The position numbers were made by a program, and so were the translations under genes. Shown here in pieces: positions 6,894 to 12,689 of a stretch of 12,689 nucleotides of DNA (positions are counted from its first letter, which is position 1; every line of letters starts with the position of its first letter). The notes beneath the pieces are model-generated. The model saw nothing but the letters and a program-made list of their open reading frames with translations. It did not search any database and was not told the origin of the DNA. The DNA comes from JANYHF01 sp031393505 (lineage in GTDB: Bacteria > Pseudomonadota > Alphaproteobacteria > Rhizobiales > Hyphomicrobiaceae): positions 1 to 12,689 of the forward strand of contig JANMVX010000126.1 in assembly GCA_031393505.1 (NCBI GenBank). Direction: 5' to 3'.

Positions 6894-8060
6894 ATGAACT
6901 GGATGCGTCGCGAACTGCTGTTGGGGCTTGCCGCCTCGCTCGCCCTTGCGGGTACGGGGCATGCTGCCGATCCCATCCGAATTGCTGCTCCGTTCAACGT
7001 GACCGGCGCCGTGTCTTCGTTGGATGCGCCGGCGCTCAATGGCGCCAAGCTGAAAGTTGCCGAGATCAACGCCGCCGGCGGCGTCCTTGGCCGGCCGCTC
7101 GAGCTGGAAATCTTCGACACCAAGAGCGACCCCTCGACCATTGCCAGCGTGGCCAGCCAATTGGTTGGCGGCGGCAAACTGGCCGCCGGCTTAGGCTTTA
7201 CTGACAGCGACAGCGCGCTCGCCCTCGGGCCGATTTTTCAGAAGGCGGGCATCCCCTTCGTCACCCCGGGAGCAACCTCGCCAAAACTTCCCGACCAGAT
7301 CGGCGATACGATGTTCCTGGCCTGCTTCGGCGATAACGTCCAAGCTGCAGCCGGCGCCGAGTTCGTGCTTAGCCAGCTGAAGGCCAAGAACGTCTATCTG
7401 CTGCGCGACAACAGTTCGGAATACACCACGCTGCTGGCCAAATACTTCGAGGAGGCCTTCACCAAGGGCGGCGGCGTCATTACCGGCCACGACGACTACA
7501 AGAGCGGCGACAAGTCCCTGACGGCGCAGATCACCAAGATCAAGGCCATGGCCGACAAACCGGCGGCCATCTTCATCTCGGCGCTGCCCGACGACATCGG
7601 GCTGGTCGTCAAGCAGTTCCGGCAAGCCGGCCTGATGCAGCCTATCGTCGGCGGCGACGGCTATGATACGCCGCTGCTGATCAGTGTTGGCGGCAAGGCC
7701 TCGAACGACGTCTATTTCTCGACCCACGCCTACATGGCGGCCGACAGCACGAAAGAAATCCAAGGCTTCATCAAGGCCTACAATGCGGCCAACAAGACCG
7801 ACCCGGAAAATGCCTTTGCGGCGCTGGGCTATGACGCCGTCGCCCTGATCGCAGACGCCATCAAGCGGGCCAACAGCGATGACCCGGCCAAGGTCAAGGA
7901 CGCACTGGCGGCAACCAAAGGCCTGGTCGGCATCACGGGGACCATCAGTTTCCGCCCCGGCGTCCGCGTTCCCGACAAGACCGCGACCATCATCGGCGCC
8001 AAGGACGAGAAACTGTTCCTGGCCGCCCAGGTCACGCCCAGCTTTGTTCCGGCGCCGTAA
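6894..8060 (+). CDS. Periplasmic substrate-binding protein of the LIV-type importer (Peripla_BP_6)
   Basis: This periplasmic receptor sets the specificity of the importer. It is 388 residues, with a Sec signal peptide: basic MNWMRRE, hydrophobic core LLLGLAASLALAG and a likely cleavage after A24 (GHA/AD). The mature part begins PIRIAAPFNVTGAVSSLDAPALNG, the typical first strand and ligand loop of family 6 binding proteins, followed by AEINAAGGVLGRPLELEIFD. PFVTPGATSPKLP (about residues 120-132) carries the usual ligand-contact serine/threonine. It could bind an amino acid, amide, urea-like or aromatic compound; leu/ile/val cannot be assumed, so no liv symbol is given. It lies 3 bases after the LivM-like gene, the last gene of the transporter block, and is followed by catabolic genes, which suggests the cargo is what those enzymes break down. 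Confidence 0.9.
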   Translation: MNWMRRELLLGLAASLALAGTGHAADPIRIAAPFNVTGAVSSLDAPALNGAKLKVAEINAAGGVLGRPLELEIFDTKSDPSTIASVASQLVGGGKLAAGLGFTDSDSALALGPIFQKAGIPFVTPGATSPKLPDQIGDTMFLACFGDNVQAAAGAEFVLSQLKAKNVYLLRDNSSEYTTLLAKYFEEAFTKGGGVITGHDDYKSGDKSLTAQITKIKAMADKPAAIFISALPDDIGLVVKQFRQAGLMQPIVGGDGYDTPLLISVGGKASNDVYFSTHAYMAADSTKEIQGFIKAYNAANKTDPENAFAALGYDAVALIADAIKRANSDDPAKVKDALAATKGLVGITGTISFRPGVRVPDKTATIIGAKDEKLFLAAQVTPSFVPAP

Positions 8061-8077
8061 CTTTCAGGAATGAGTCG

Positions 8078-8821
8078 ATGAACGCGCACCCGCTTTGGAC
8101 CCTCTATAACGCACACTTGGCAGGTGCGACGTTCATCGATCTGACGCATGCGTTTCATCCGGGCCAGCCGAAGTTCCCACTGTTCCCGGATGAAGAGCGC
8201 ACGCATTTTGTCACGCACGACACCTCAGGTTTCCAGGTCGACCGCTACAACTTCGTCGGCCAGTGGGGGACGCACGTCGATCCGCCGCTGCATTTCGTGA
8301 AGGGCGGCCGGGCTCTTGACGACTTGCCGGTATCCGAGATGCTCCTGCCGCTCTGCGTGTTGGACATCTCGGCGCGTGTGGCCGCCAACCCCGACGCAAC
8401 GCCCGAGCCGGCCGACTTGGAAGCCTGGGAGGCGCGGCACGGACATATCCCAAAAGGTTCGTTCGTGGCGCTTCGAACGGGTTGGTCAACCCGCTGGCCG
8501 GATGCCGAACGCTTTGCGAACAAGGACGTGGGCGGTGTATCGCACACGCCCGGCTGGTCGGCCGCTGTACTGCGCATCCTGTTCGAAGAGCGTGGCGTGA
8601 TGGCCATTGGTCACGAGCAGATCGACACCGATCCCGGCATGGTGACGTCTGGCGGCTCGTATGCGCTGGAGGACTATGTGCTGCGCCGCGATCGCTGGCA
8701 GCTTGAGCTCCTCACCAACCTCGACCAGGTGCCGGAGGCTGGCGCCCTGATCGCCGCCATGTGGCCCAAGGCCCGCGGCGGTTCCGGATTTCCCGCCCGC
8801 GCCATGGCCATTGTCGCCTAA
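8078..8821 (+). CDS. Cyclase-family metal hydrolase (kynurenine formamidase/isatin hydrolase-like)
   Basis: This 247-residue enzyme belongs to the 'cyclase' family, whose known members hydrolyse an amide or lactam next to an aromatic ring using Zn or Mn (KynB, isatin hydrolase). Visible blocks are FIDLTHAFHPG (19-29), the metal motif region GQWGTHVDPPLHF (61-73) and ELLTNLDQVP (210-219) with E210. The classic motif is HxGTHxDxPxH, so the first metal histidine is glutamine (Q62) here while H66, D68 and H72 remain. The C-terminal metal histidine expected 12 residues before E210 is also absent; that position is E198. These changes may define a subfamily with different metal geometry, or a different reaction. 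The start ATG 8078 has AGGA about 8 bases upstream and lies 17 bases after the binding-protein stop. The family is clear; the substrate is unknown. Confidence 0.85.
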   Translation: MNAHPLWTLYNAHLAGATFIDLTHAFHPGQPKFPLFPDEERTHFVTHDTSGFQVDRYNFVGQWGTHVDPPLHFVKGGRALDDLPVSEMLLPLCVLDISARVAANPDATPEPADLEAWEARHGHIPKGSFVALRTGWSTRWPDAERFANKDVGGVSHTPGWSAAVLRILFEERGVMAIGHEQIDTDPGMVTSGGSYALEDYVLRRDRWQLELLTNLDQVPEAGALIAAMWPKARGGSGFPARAMAIVA

Positions 8822-8860
8822 GCGCATCGCTCCCAACTCTCTGGTTACGGGGTTTCGCCC

Positions 8861-9499
8861 ATGACACTGCCAACCCGGCGTGACGCGCCCTATGTGAAAA
8901 CCGAAACCGCGCTGCTGCTGGTGGACATGCAGCGTATCTGGTGCGAGCCGGGGCTCGATCCGTCGCACCCCGTTGCCGATCCCGGAAGCTACTATTTCAG
9001 CCGCCTGCGCAGCACTGTCATCCCCAACCAGGTCCGCCTGCTGACGGCCGCACGGGCAGCCGGGATCGAGGTTCTGCACACGATCATCGAGGCGCTGACA
9101 CCAGATGGCCGCGACCGCTCGCCCGACCACAAACTGTCTGACATCATGGTGCCGAAAGGCCTGCCGGAAGGCCGCGTGATTGCGGAACTTGCGCCGCTGG
9201 ATAATGAGATCCTGCTGCCCAAGACCTCTTCTGGCGTCTTCAACTCCACCAACATCGACTATGTGCTGCGTAATTTGAACATCCGCTACTTGATCGTGGC
9301 CGGAGTGGTCACCGATCAATGCGTCGACATGGCGGTGCGTGACGCGGCTGGTCGCGGCTATTTCGTCACCGTGCCGGAAGATGCGTGTGCCACCCATACG
9401 GATGCCCGGCACCGGGCAGCGCTGACAGCCTTCGGCGGTTACGGCTGGATTACCGATACGGCCGGTGCGCTTGAGCATTTGCGCTCGATGGGCCGCTGA
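8861..9499 (+). CDS. Isochorismatase-fold cysteine hydrolase, paralogue 2
   Basis: A 212-residue cysteine hydrolase, the same length as paralogue 1 at 2765-3403. The triad is D22 in LVDMQR, K121 in PKTSSG and C154 in TDQCVD; DGRDRS (82-87) and FNSTN (127-131) are shared exactly with paralogue 1. The N-terminal 45 residues, which include the region that commonly lines the substrate pocket, differ strongly (IWCEPGLDPSHPVADPGSYY versus GILNPAAQKGRPYYY), so the two copies may act on successive or related substrates. The gap to the cyclase gene is 39 bases and no promoter was found in it. This is the last gene of the long operon; a small hairpin follows. The likely role is hydrolysis of an amide, carbamoyl or ureido intermediate, inferred from family and context. 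Confidence 0.88.
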   Translation: MTLPTRRDAPYVKTETALLLVDMQRIWCEPGLDPSHPVADPGSYYFSRLRSTVIPNQVRLLTAARAAGIEVLHTIIEALTPDGRDRSPDHKLSDIMVPKGLPEGRVIAELAPLDNEILLPKTSSGVFNSTNIDYVLRNLNIRYLIVAGVVTDQCVDMAVRDAAGRGYFVTVPEDACATHTDARHRAALTAFGGYGWITDTAGALEHLRSMGR

Positions 9500-9523
9500 G
9501 ACAAATCGGACGTGCGACCCGAA

Positions 9524-9543
9524 AGTCCGCACCGATCCGGACT
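9524..9543 (+). terminator. Small hairpin after the long operon, weak terminator candidate
   Basis: AGTCCG (9524-9529) and CGGACT (9538-9543) form a perfect 6-base-pair stem with an 8-base loop, 25 bases after the stop of the second isochorismatase-like gene. No T-run follows (the next bases are GC-rich), so it is not a standard intrinsic terminator. It may instead stabilise the 3' end or be a protein site. Confidence 0.3.
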
Positions 9544-9604
9544 GGGCGCGCGAAACTGTCGAACGACCAAACCTACCGTGGCACGCCCATTTGCCATTGA
9601 ATTC

Positions 9605-9624
9605 CTGTTAAGACAAGCATACAG
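9605..9624 (+). promoter_or_regulatory. Candidate operator palindrome CTGT-N12-ACAG before the GntR gene
   Basis: CTGT at 9605-9608 and ACAG at 9621-9624 are separated by 12 bases, the same half-sites and spacing as 543-562. With flanks the repeat extends to CCTGT/ACAGG. A second inverted repeat, GACAA (9612-9616) / TTGTC (9626-9630), interleaves with it. The site overlaps the tentative -10 region, which would suit autorepression. Both this region and 544-550 also carry TGTCGTT. Assigning it to the GntR protein encoded next is inference. Confidence 0.35.
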
Positions 9625-9660
9625 GTTGTCGTTCAAGATTTACACGCGCACAGAGAGTTC

Positions 9661-10434
9661 ATGGCCACCAAGGCAAGCAGCACGATCCGGCGATTTGTCC
9701 GCAGGTCCCACGCGCTCCCGGTCTATCGGCAATTGGCGATTGCTCTTGAGCGAGACGTGATGCGGAGTCAGTCGCATGCGCACAAAATGGCGCTGCCCTC
9801 GGAAAACGAGCTCTCGGCCGAGTTCGGCGTTTCGCGCGTGACGGTGCGGCAGGCGCTGGATGAGCTGCATTTTAAGGGTCTGATCTACCGTGAGAAGGGG
9901 CGTGGTTCTTACGCCCGCTCCAATCGCATCGAGGGCGTGACCGGCTTCGGCAGTTTCACGGCCGAGGTGGAGGCCACCGGCGCGCTACCCTCCTCAATCC
10001 TGATCGGCTTCTCGAAAGTGGCGGCGCTGCCTGAGGCCATGATCAGGCATCTGGTGGACCCGCCAGATTCGGATGATGGTTTCCACAAGCTGTCGCGGAT
10101 ACGCTGCGTTGACGGACGGCCAGTTGCCTTCGAGGACAGCTATTTGCCCCCGGCGCTCTATCCCGGTCTCACCAAGGCGACCGTCGCCAAGGGCTCGCTC
10201 TATGCCGCCATGCGAGAGCATTGGGGGTTGAACCCTGCCTGGGCGGATGCGGCGCTGGAACCCAGTACGGCGGACACAGAGCTTTCCGGCTGCCTCGGGA
10301 TGGCCATAGGCGCGCCAGTCGTGATTGCCTGGCGTGTGACATCGAGCGAGCAGGACCAGGTGCTGGAATATGTCCGTTCGGTCTACCGGGGCGACGGCTT
10401 TGCCCTGACGATCCGGCGGCACAAGATCGGCTGA
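9661..10434 (+). CDS. GntR-family transcriptional regulator with UTRA domain (HutC/FrlR type)
   Basis: A 257-residue DNA-binding regulator. The winged helix-turn-helix spans about residues 18-85, starting LPVYRQLAIALERDV and including LPSENELSAEFGVSRVTVRQALDEL (45-69) and the wing GLIYREKGRGSYA. The C-terminal UTRA effector domain (about 95-252) shows the usual FEDSYLPPALYPGL and the closing LEYVRSVYRGDGFALTIRR. UTRA regulators such as HutC, NagR and FrlR sense small metabolites, often sugar phosphates or amino-acid derivatives, and mostly act as repressors. It sits 14 bases before the ROK kinase gene and probably controls that set. The shared palindrome suggests it may also act on the long operon at 643. 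The start ATG 9661 has a weak AGAGAG upstream, but the domain begins shortly after it, so this start is reasonable. Confidence 0.9.
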   Translation: MATKASSTIRRFVRRSHALPVYRQLAIALERDVMRSQSHAHKMALPSENELSAEFGVSRVTVRQALDELHFKGLIYREKGRGSYARSNRIEGVTGFGSFTAEVEATGALPSSILIGFSKVAALPEAMIRHLVDPPDSDDGFHKLSRIRCVDGRPVAFEDSYLPPALYPGLTKATVAKGSLYAAMREHWGLNPAWADAALEPSTADTELSGCLGMAIGAPVVIAWRVTSSEQDQVLEYVRSVYRGDGFALTIRRHKIG

Positions 10435-10448
10435 GGGGTGAGAGCGAT

Positions 10449-11411
10449 ATGCGTGGATTGCCTGCGCTCGGGATCGATGTGGGCGGCAGCTCGGCCAAGA
10501 TCGGCGTGGTGGCGCCGGACGGCTCGGTGCTCGGCCGATGCGAGGTCGCCAGCGATCCGCACCTCACTGGCGGCGCGTTGCTCGACACGTTTTTGACGGC
10601 TGCCGCGCGCCTCCAGGCCGAGGCCCATGCTCCGAATCTGGCCGGGATCGGCATTGGGCTGCCGGGGCAGATCGATCTGCAAAACGGCACCACACATGTC
10701 GGCAACGTGCCCGCGTTGAATGACTTTCCGATCGTCGAGCATGTCCGGGCACGGACAGGCCTGCACGCCAGGCTAGAGAACGACGCCACGTTGGCCGCGC
10801 TCGCCGAGCACCGGTTCGGCTCCGGGCGCGGCGCCACGCGGTTCATGACCGTGACGCTCGGCACCGGCATCGGCGTCGGCTTTATCGAGAACGGCGCGGC
10901 GGTGCACACCTCCAACGGTACGCTCGGCGACATCGGGCATGTCATCGTCGATCCAATGGGCGCACGGAGTTGCCGGCAGGGGTGCCATGGGTGTCTCGAA
11001 TCCGTTGCGTCCAGTCTGGCCCTTGCGGAACGCTATGCCGAGTTGAGACGGTCCGCCCCCGGCGGCGCCCCATCACGGCTGGTCTCCCTGTTCGAAGCAG
11101 CCCGGGCTGGCGACACGGAGTGTCTACGGATCATCGACGAGGCCGCCCGCTTCCTGGCTGCGGGGATCGTGTCTTGGACGCACATCTTTGCGCCGGAGCG
11201 GATCGCCTTTGCCGGGGGCATGAGCAAGAGTGGCCCGATCCTGCTGGACCGGATCACCGCGGCGGTAAAGGGACTTGCGATTCCGAATTACCTGGCGAAC
11301 CTTTCATTCGTGCTGGCCGAGCTTGGCACGGATGCGGGCCTGGTCGGGGCGGCGGTGCTCGCCTTTGAGACAGAGATCGGTCGGGATACAAGGAAGTTGG
11401 CGGCGACATGA
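10449..11411 (+). CDS. ROK-family sugar kinase
   Basis: A 320-residue kinase that probably phosphorylates a hexose, amino sugar or sugar conjugate with ATP. Motifs are the phosphate loop ALGIDVGGSSAKIG (6-19), IGIGLPGQID (67-76), the catalytic base D112 in LENDATLAALAE, the second ATP site TLGTGIGVGFI (136-146) and AGGMSKSG (255-262). The zinc/sugar region departs from the usual pattern: the ExGH glutamate is D161 in GDIGH, and the cysteine box CxCGxxGCxE reads CRQGCHGCLE (175-184), with the middle cysteine shifted by two positions. There is no N-terminal HTH, so it is an enzyme and not a ROK repressor. The frame is open back to 10221, but residues before ATG 10449 are the out-of-frame tail of the regulator gene. 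GGGGTGAGAG precedes the start. Its stop overlaps the SIS gene (ATGA), so its product is probably the substrate of the SIS enzyme. Confidence 0.88.
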   Translation: MRGLPALGIDVGGSSAKIGVVAPDGSVLGRCEVASDPHLTGGALLDTFLTAAARLQAEAHAPNLAGIGIGLPGQIDLQNGTTHVGNVPALNDFPIVEHVRARTGLHARLENDATLAALAEHRFGSGRGATRFMTVTLGTGIGVGFIENGAAVHTSNGTLGDIGHVIVDPMGARSCRQGCHGCLESVASSLALAERYAELRRSAPGGAPSRLVSLFEAARAGDTECLRIIDEAARFLAAGIVSWTHIFAPERIAFAGGMSKSGPILLDRITAAVKGLAIPNYLANLSFVLAELGTDAGLVGAAVLAFETEIGRDTRKLAAT

Positions 11412-12466
11412 CAGTATCGTACCTCGACGAAATCATGGAACAGCCCGCACTGTTCGCGGCGCTGTCGCGAGGCCTGCCGGCCGGCGTTGCCGGGGACCTG
11501 GCTCAGGTGCAGCACGGCCTTGGCGCGGGCGCGTTCGACCGCATCCTGCTCACCGGTATGGGCAGTTCGCTTTACGGCGCCTACCCCGTATACCTGCGAC
11601 TGGCACAATCGCAATCCATCCCCGTCCTGTTGCTCGACGCCTCCGAGCTGGTGCAGCAGGTGCCCGAGGTGATCAGCAGCCGCACACTGATGATCGCGAT
11701 CTCGCAGTCGGGCGAAAGCGGCGAGATCGTCGAGCTGACGCGCGTTGCCGACAGGCGGCCCGCGACCGTAATCTCTGTCACCAATCTCTCGGGCAACACG
11801 CTGGCAAATTGGGCCGATATTCCGCTCACCTCGAATGCCGGACCAGAGTTGACGGTTTCGAGCAAGTCTCACACCGGAGGGTTGGCTTGCCTCCATCTCA
11901 TGGCCGGCGCCCTGACAGGATCATTGCCGCAAGCGGGCAAGGATCTCGCGCGGGCGGCTGATGCCGCGGCGCAACTGCTCATGAGTTGGGAGCCTGCCGT
12001 GATGGGGGTCGTCGGTTTTCTCGATCCAAAGGCGCCGATTGTCTATGTCGGGCGCGGCAAGAGCCTCGCCTCGGCGCAGCTGGCCGGGCTGCTGACCAAC
12101 GAGGCGGCAAAACTTCCGTCCACGGCGCTCTCGGGTGGCCAGTTCCGCCACGGGCCGATCGAACTGGTGCGCGCGGGTTTCCAGATGGTCATCTTCCTCG
12201 GCGACCGCAAGACGCGCGACATCGATACCGCGCTGATCGACAAGGTGTTGAGCCTCGGCGGCAAGGTGGTCGCGGTGGCCCCCACGGCTTCGGCGCCGCC
12301 CGAGCTCGGTACCCTGCGTATGCTGACTTACCCCGACGTCCCCATCCCGCTCAACCCGATCATGGAGGCTATGCTGGTGCAGCTGATCCAGATTCCGCTG
12401 GCGGCGGCGCGCGGCTTCACGGCCGGCGCGTTCCTGAACGCGACCAAGATTACCGGCGTGGTCTGA
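11408..12466 (+). CDS. Double SIS-domain sugar-phosphate isomerase/deglycase (GlmS-isomerase/AgaS/FrlB-like)
   Basis: A 352-residue cytoplasmic enzyme with two SIS domains and no glutaminase domain. Domain 1 (about 35-170) has TGMGSS (49-54), the phosphosugar loop SQSGES (99-104) and SSKS (151-154), matching the STKA lysine region of GlmS. Domain 2 (about 195-345) has VGRGKS, NEAAKLPS and FRHGPIEL. E232 and H248 are 16 residues apart, the spacing of GlmS E488/H504 and of the deglycase FraB E214/H230. The positions of GlmS E481 and K485 are leucines here, which argues against glucosamine-6-phosphate synthesis. The C-terminal NATKITGVV keeps a lysine (K347) where GlmS has K603. Following a GntR regulator and a sugar kinase, it may release an amine from a phosphorylated Amadori-type sugar, deaminate an amino-sugar phosphate, or isomerise one. 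Family certain; reaction inferred. Confidence 0.85.
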   Translation: MTVSYLDEIMEQPALFAALSRGLPAGVAGDLAQVQHGLGAGAFDRILLTGMGSSLYGAYPVYLRLAQSQSIPVLLLDASELVQQVPEVISSRTLMIAISQSGESGEIVELTRVADRRPATVISVTNLSGNTLANWADIPLTSNAGPELTVSSKSHTGGLACLHLMAGALTGSLPQAGKDLARAADAAAQLLMSWEPAVMGVVGFLDPKAPIVYVGRGKSLASAQLAGLLTNEAAKLPSTALSGGQFRHGPIELVRAGFQMVIFLGDRKTRDIDTALIDKVLSLGGKVVAVAPTASAPPELGTLRMLTYPDVPIPLNPIMEAMLVQLIQIPLAAARGFTAGAFLNATKITGVV

Positions 12467-12468
12467 GC

Positions 12469-12689
12469 ATGGCCACTTATGACTACGTCATCATAGGCGC
12501 GGGCTCGGCCGGTTGCGTGCTGGCCAATCGGCTCTCGGCGAACCCGGGCACCTCGGTCTGCCTGCTCGAGGCCGGGCCAGAAGCCAATCACATTACCATC
12601 CGCATGCCCGCGGCGCTGACCTTTCCGATCGAGAGCAAGACTTACAACTGGCGCTATGCCAGCGAACCGGAGCCGCAGCTGGGCGGCCG
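12469..12689 (+). CDS. GMC oxidoreductase, N-terminal part (cut by window edge)
   Basis: The first 73 codons of a flavin-dependent alcohol/choline/sugar dehydrogenase-type enzyme. The dinucleotide-binding fold is clear: YDYVIIGAGSAGCVLANRLS with G10, G12 and G15, then the ribose-binding acid in VCLLEAGPE (E34). MPAALTFPI and WRYASEPEP are typical of the BetA/AlkJ-like GMC branch. It starts 2 bases after the SIS stop, so it belongs to the same transcription unit. In this context it may oxidise the sugar or an alcohol group before or after the kinase step. The FAD-covalent or catalytic His region lies beyond the window, so substrate class cannot be judged. Confidence 0.88.
   Translation, partial: MATYDYVIIGAGSAGCVLANRLSANPGTSVCLLEAGPEANHITIRMPAALTFPIESKTYNWRYASEPEPQLGG

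Larger units (their letters stand above)
9500..9660 (+). promoter_or_regulatory. Intergenic regulatory region before the GntR regulator
   Basis: These 161 bases hold no gene. They contain the hairpin at 9524-9543, an AT-richer stretch from about 9588 and overlapping inverted repeats at 9604-9630. A poor promoter match is TTGAAT (9597-9602), 17 bases, TACAGG (9620-9625); the -35 is fair and the -10 weak. The promoter of the regulator, kinase, SIS and GMC genes is expected here. Confidence 0.4.

Noticed and set aside
6137..7204. 355-residue + strand frame across the permease/binding-protein junction
   Set aside because: Out of frame with LivM and the binding protein, both of which have clear domains and a signal peptide; Arg/His-rich translation.
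8070..8081. Three-codon mini-frame whose stop overlaps the cyclase start
   Set aside because: An ATG-AGT-CGA-TGA could act as a leader or coupler, but it is too short to distinguish from chance and shares the same SD region.
8849..8860. Small GGG/CCC hairpin over the start region of the second hydrolase
   Set aside because: Only three G-C pairs with a short loop; common by chance at this GC content.
8486..9532. 348-residue minus-strand open frame
   Set aside because: Spans two well-supported + strand genes (cyclase and hydrolase) and shows no domain features.
10169..10945. 258-residue minus-strand open frame
   Set aside because: Antisense to the regulator and ROK kinase genes; no motif, Ser/Pro/Arg-rich shadow.
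1..12689. Mobile elements, CRISPR repeats, tRNA or phage genes
   Set aside because: No transposase or integrase motifs, no regularly spaced direct repeats, no cloverleaf and no phage-like proteins were found on reading both strands.

Overview
The window reads as a piece of an alphaproteobacterial chromosome or large replicon, most likely from the Rhizobiales. The support for this is the high GC content, the G/C-rich third codon positions, the 4-base GTGA/ATGA overlaps between genes, and the gene types themselves: a LIV-type importer beside several amide-type hydrolases. The taxonomic guess is inference from style only. All genes supported here lie on the + strand. No tRNA, rRNA, CRISPR array, insertion sequence or phage gene was seen.

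Region 1 (1-522) holds the possible tail of an upstream gene and a 143-residue protein I do not recognise. Region 2 (about 543-9499) looks like one long operon. It has a plausible sigma70 promoter at 583-610, just before a glutamine-synthetase-family ligase. The order is: GS-like ligase, N-formylglutamate-amidohydrolase-like enzyme, isochorismatase-fold cysteine hydrolase, a complete LIV-type ABC importer (two ATPases, two permeases, periplasmic binding protein), a kynurenine-formamidase-like 'cyclase', and a second isochorismatase-fold hydrolase paralogous to the first. Every gene is on the same strand. Several overlap by 4 bases, and the largest internal gap is 39 bases. A small hairpin at 9524-9543 follows the last gene.

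Region 3 (9500-12689) begins with a 161-base intergenic region and continues with a GntR/UTRA regulator, a ROK-family sugar kinase, a double-SIS-domain sugar-phosphate enzyme and the start of a GMC oxidoreductase, again tightly packed.

My reading is that region 2 encodes uptake and stepwise hydrolysis of a nitrogen-containing amide, lactam or amine-linked compound. The ligase may attach glutamate to an amine, as in known gamma-glutamylation routes. Region 3 encodes phosphorylation and C-N or isomerisation chemistry on a sugar. Its gene types (GntR regulator, sugar kinase, SIS protein with a Glu/His pair 16 residues apart) resemble the Amadori-compound loci frl and fra. A palindrome of the form CTGT-N12-ACAG with identical spacing occurs upstream of both regions and could tie them to one regulator. 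The substrate cannot be read from the sequence. The combination does not match any pathway I can name, and it is the best candidate here for an undescribed system.
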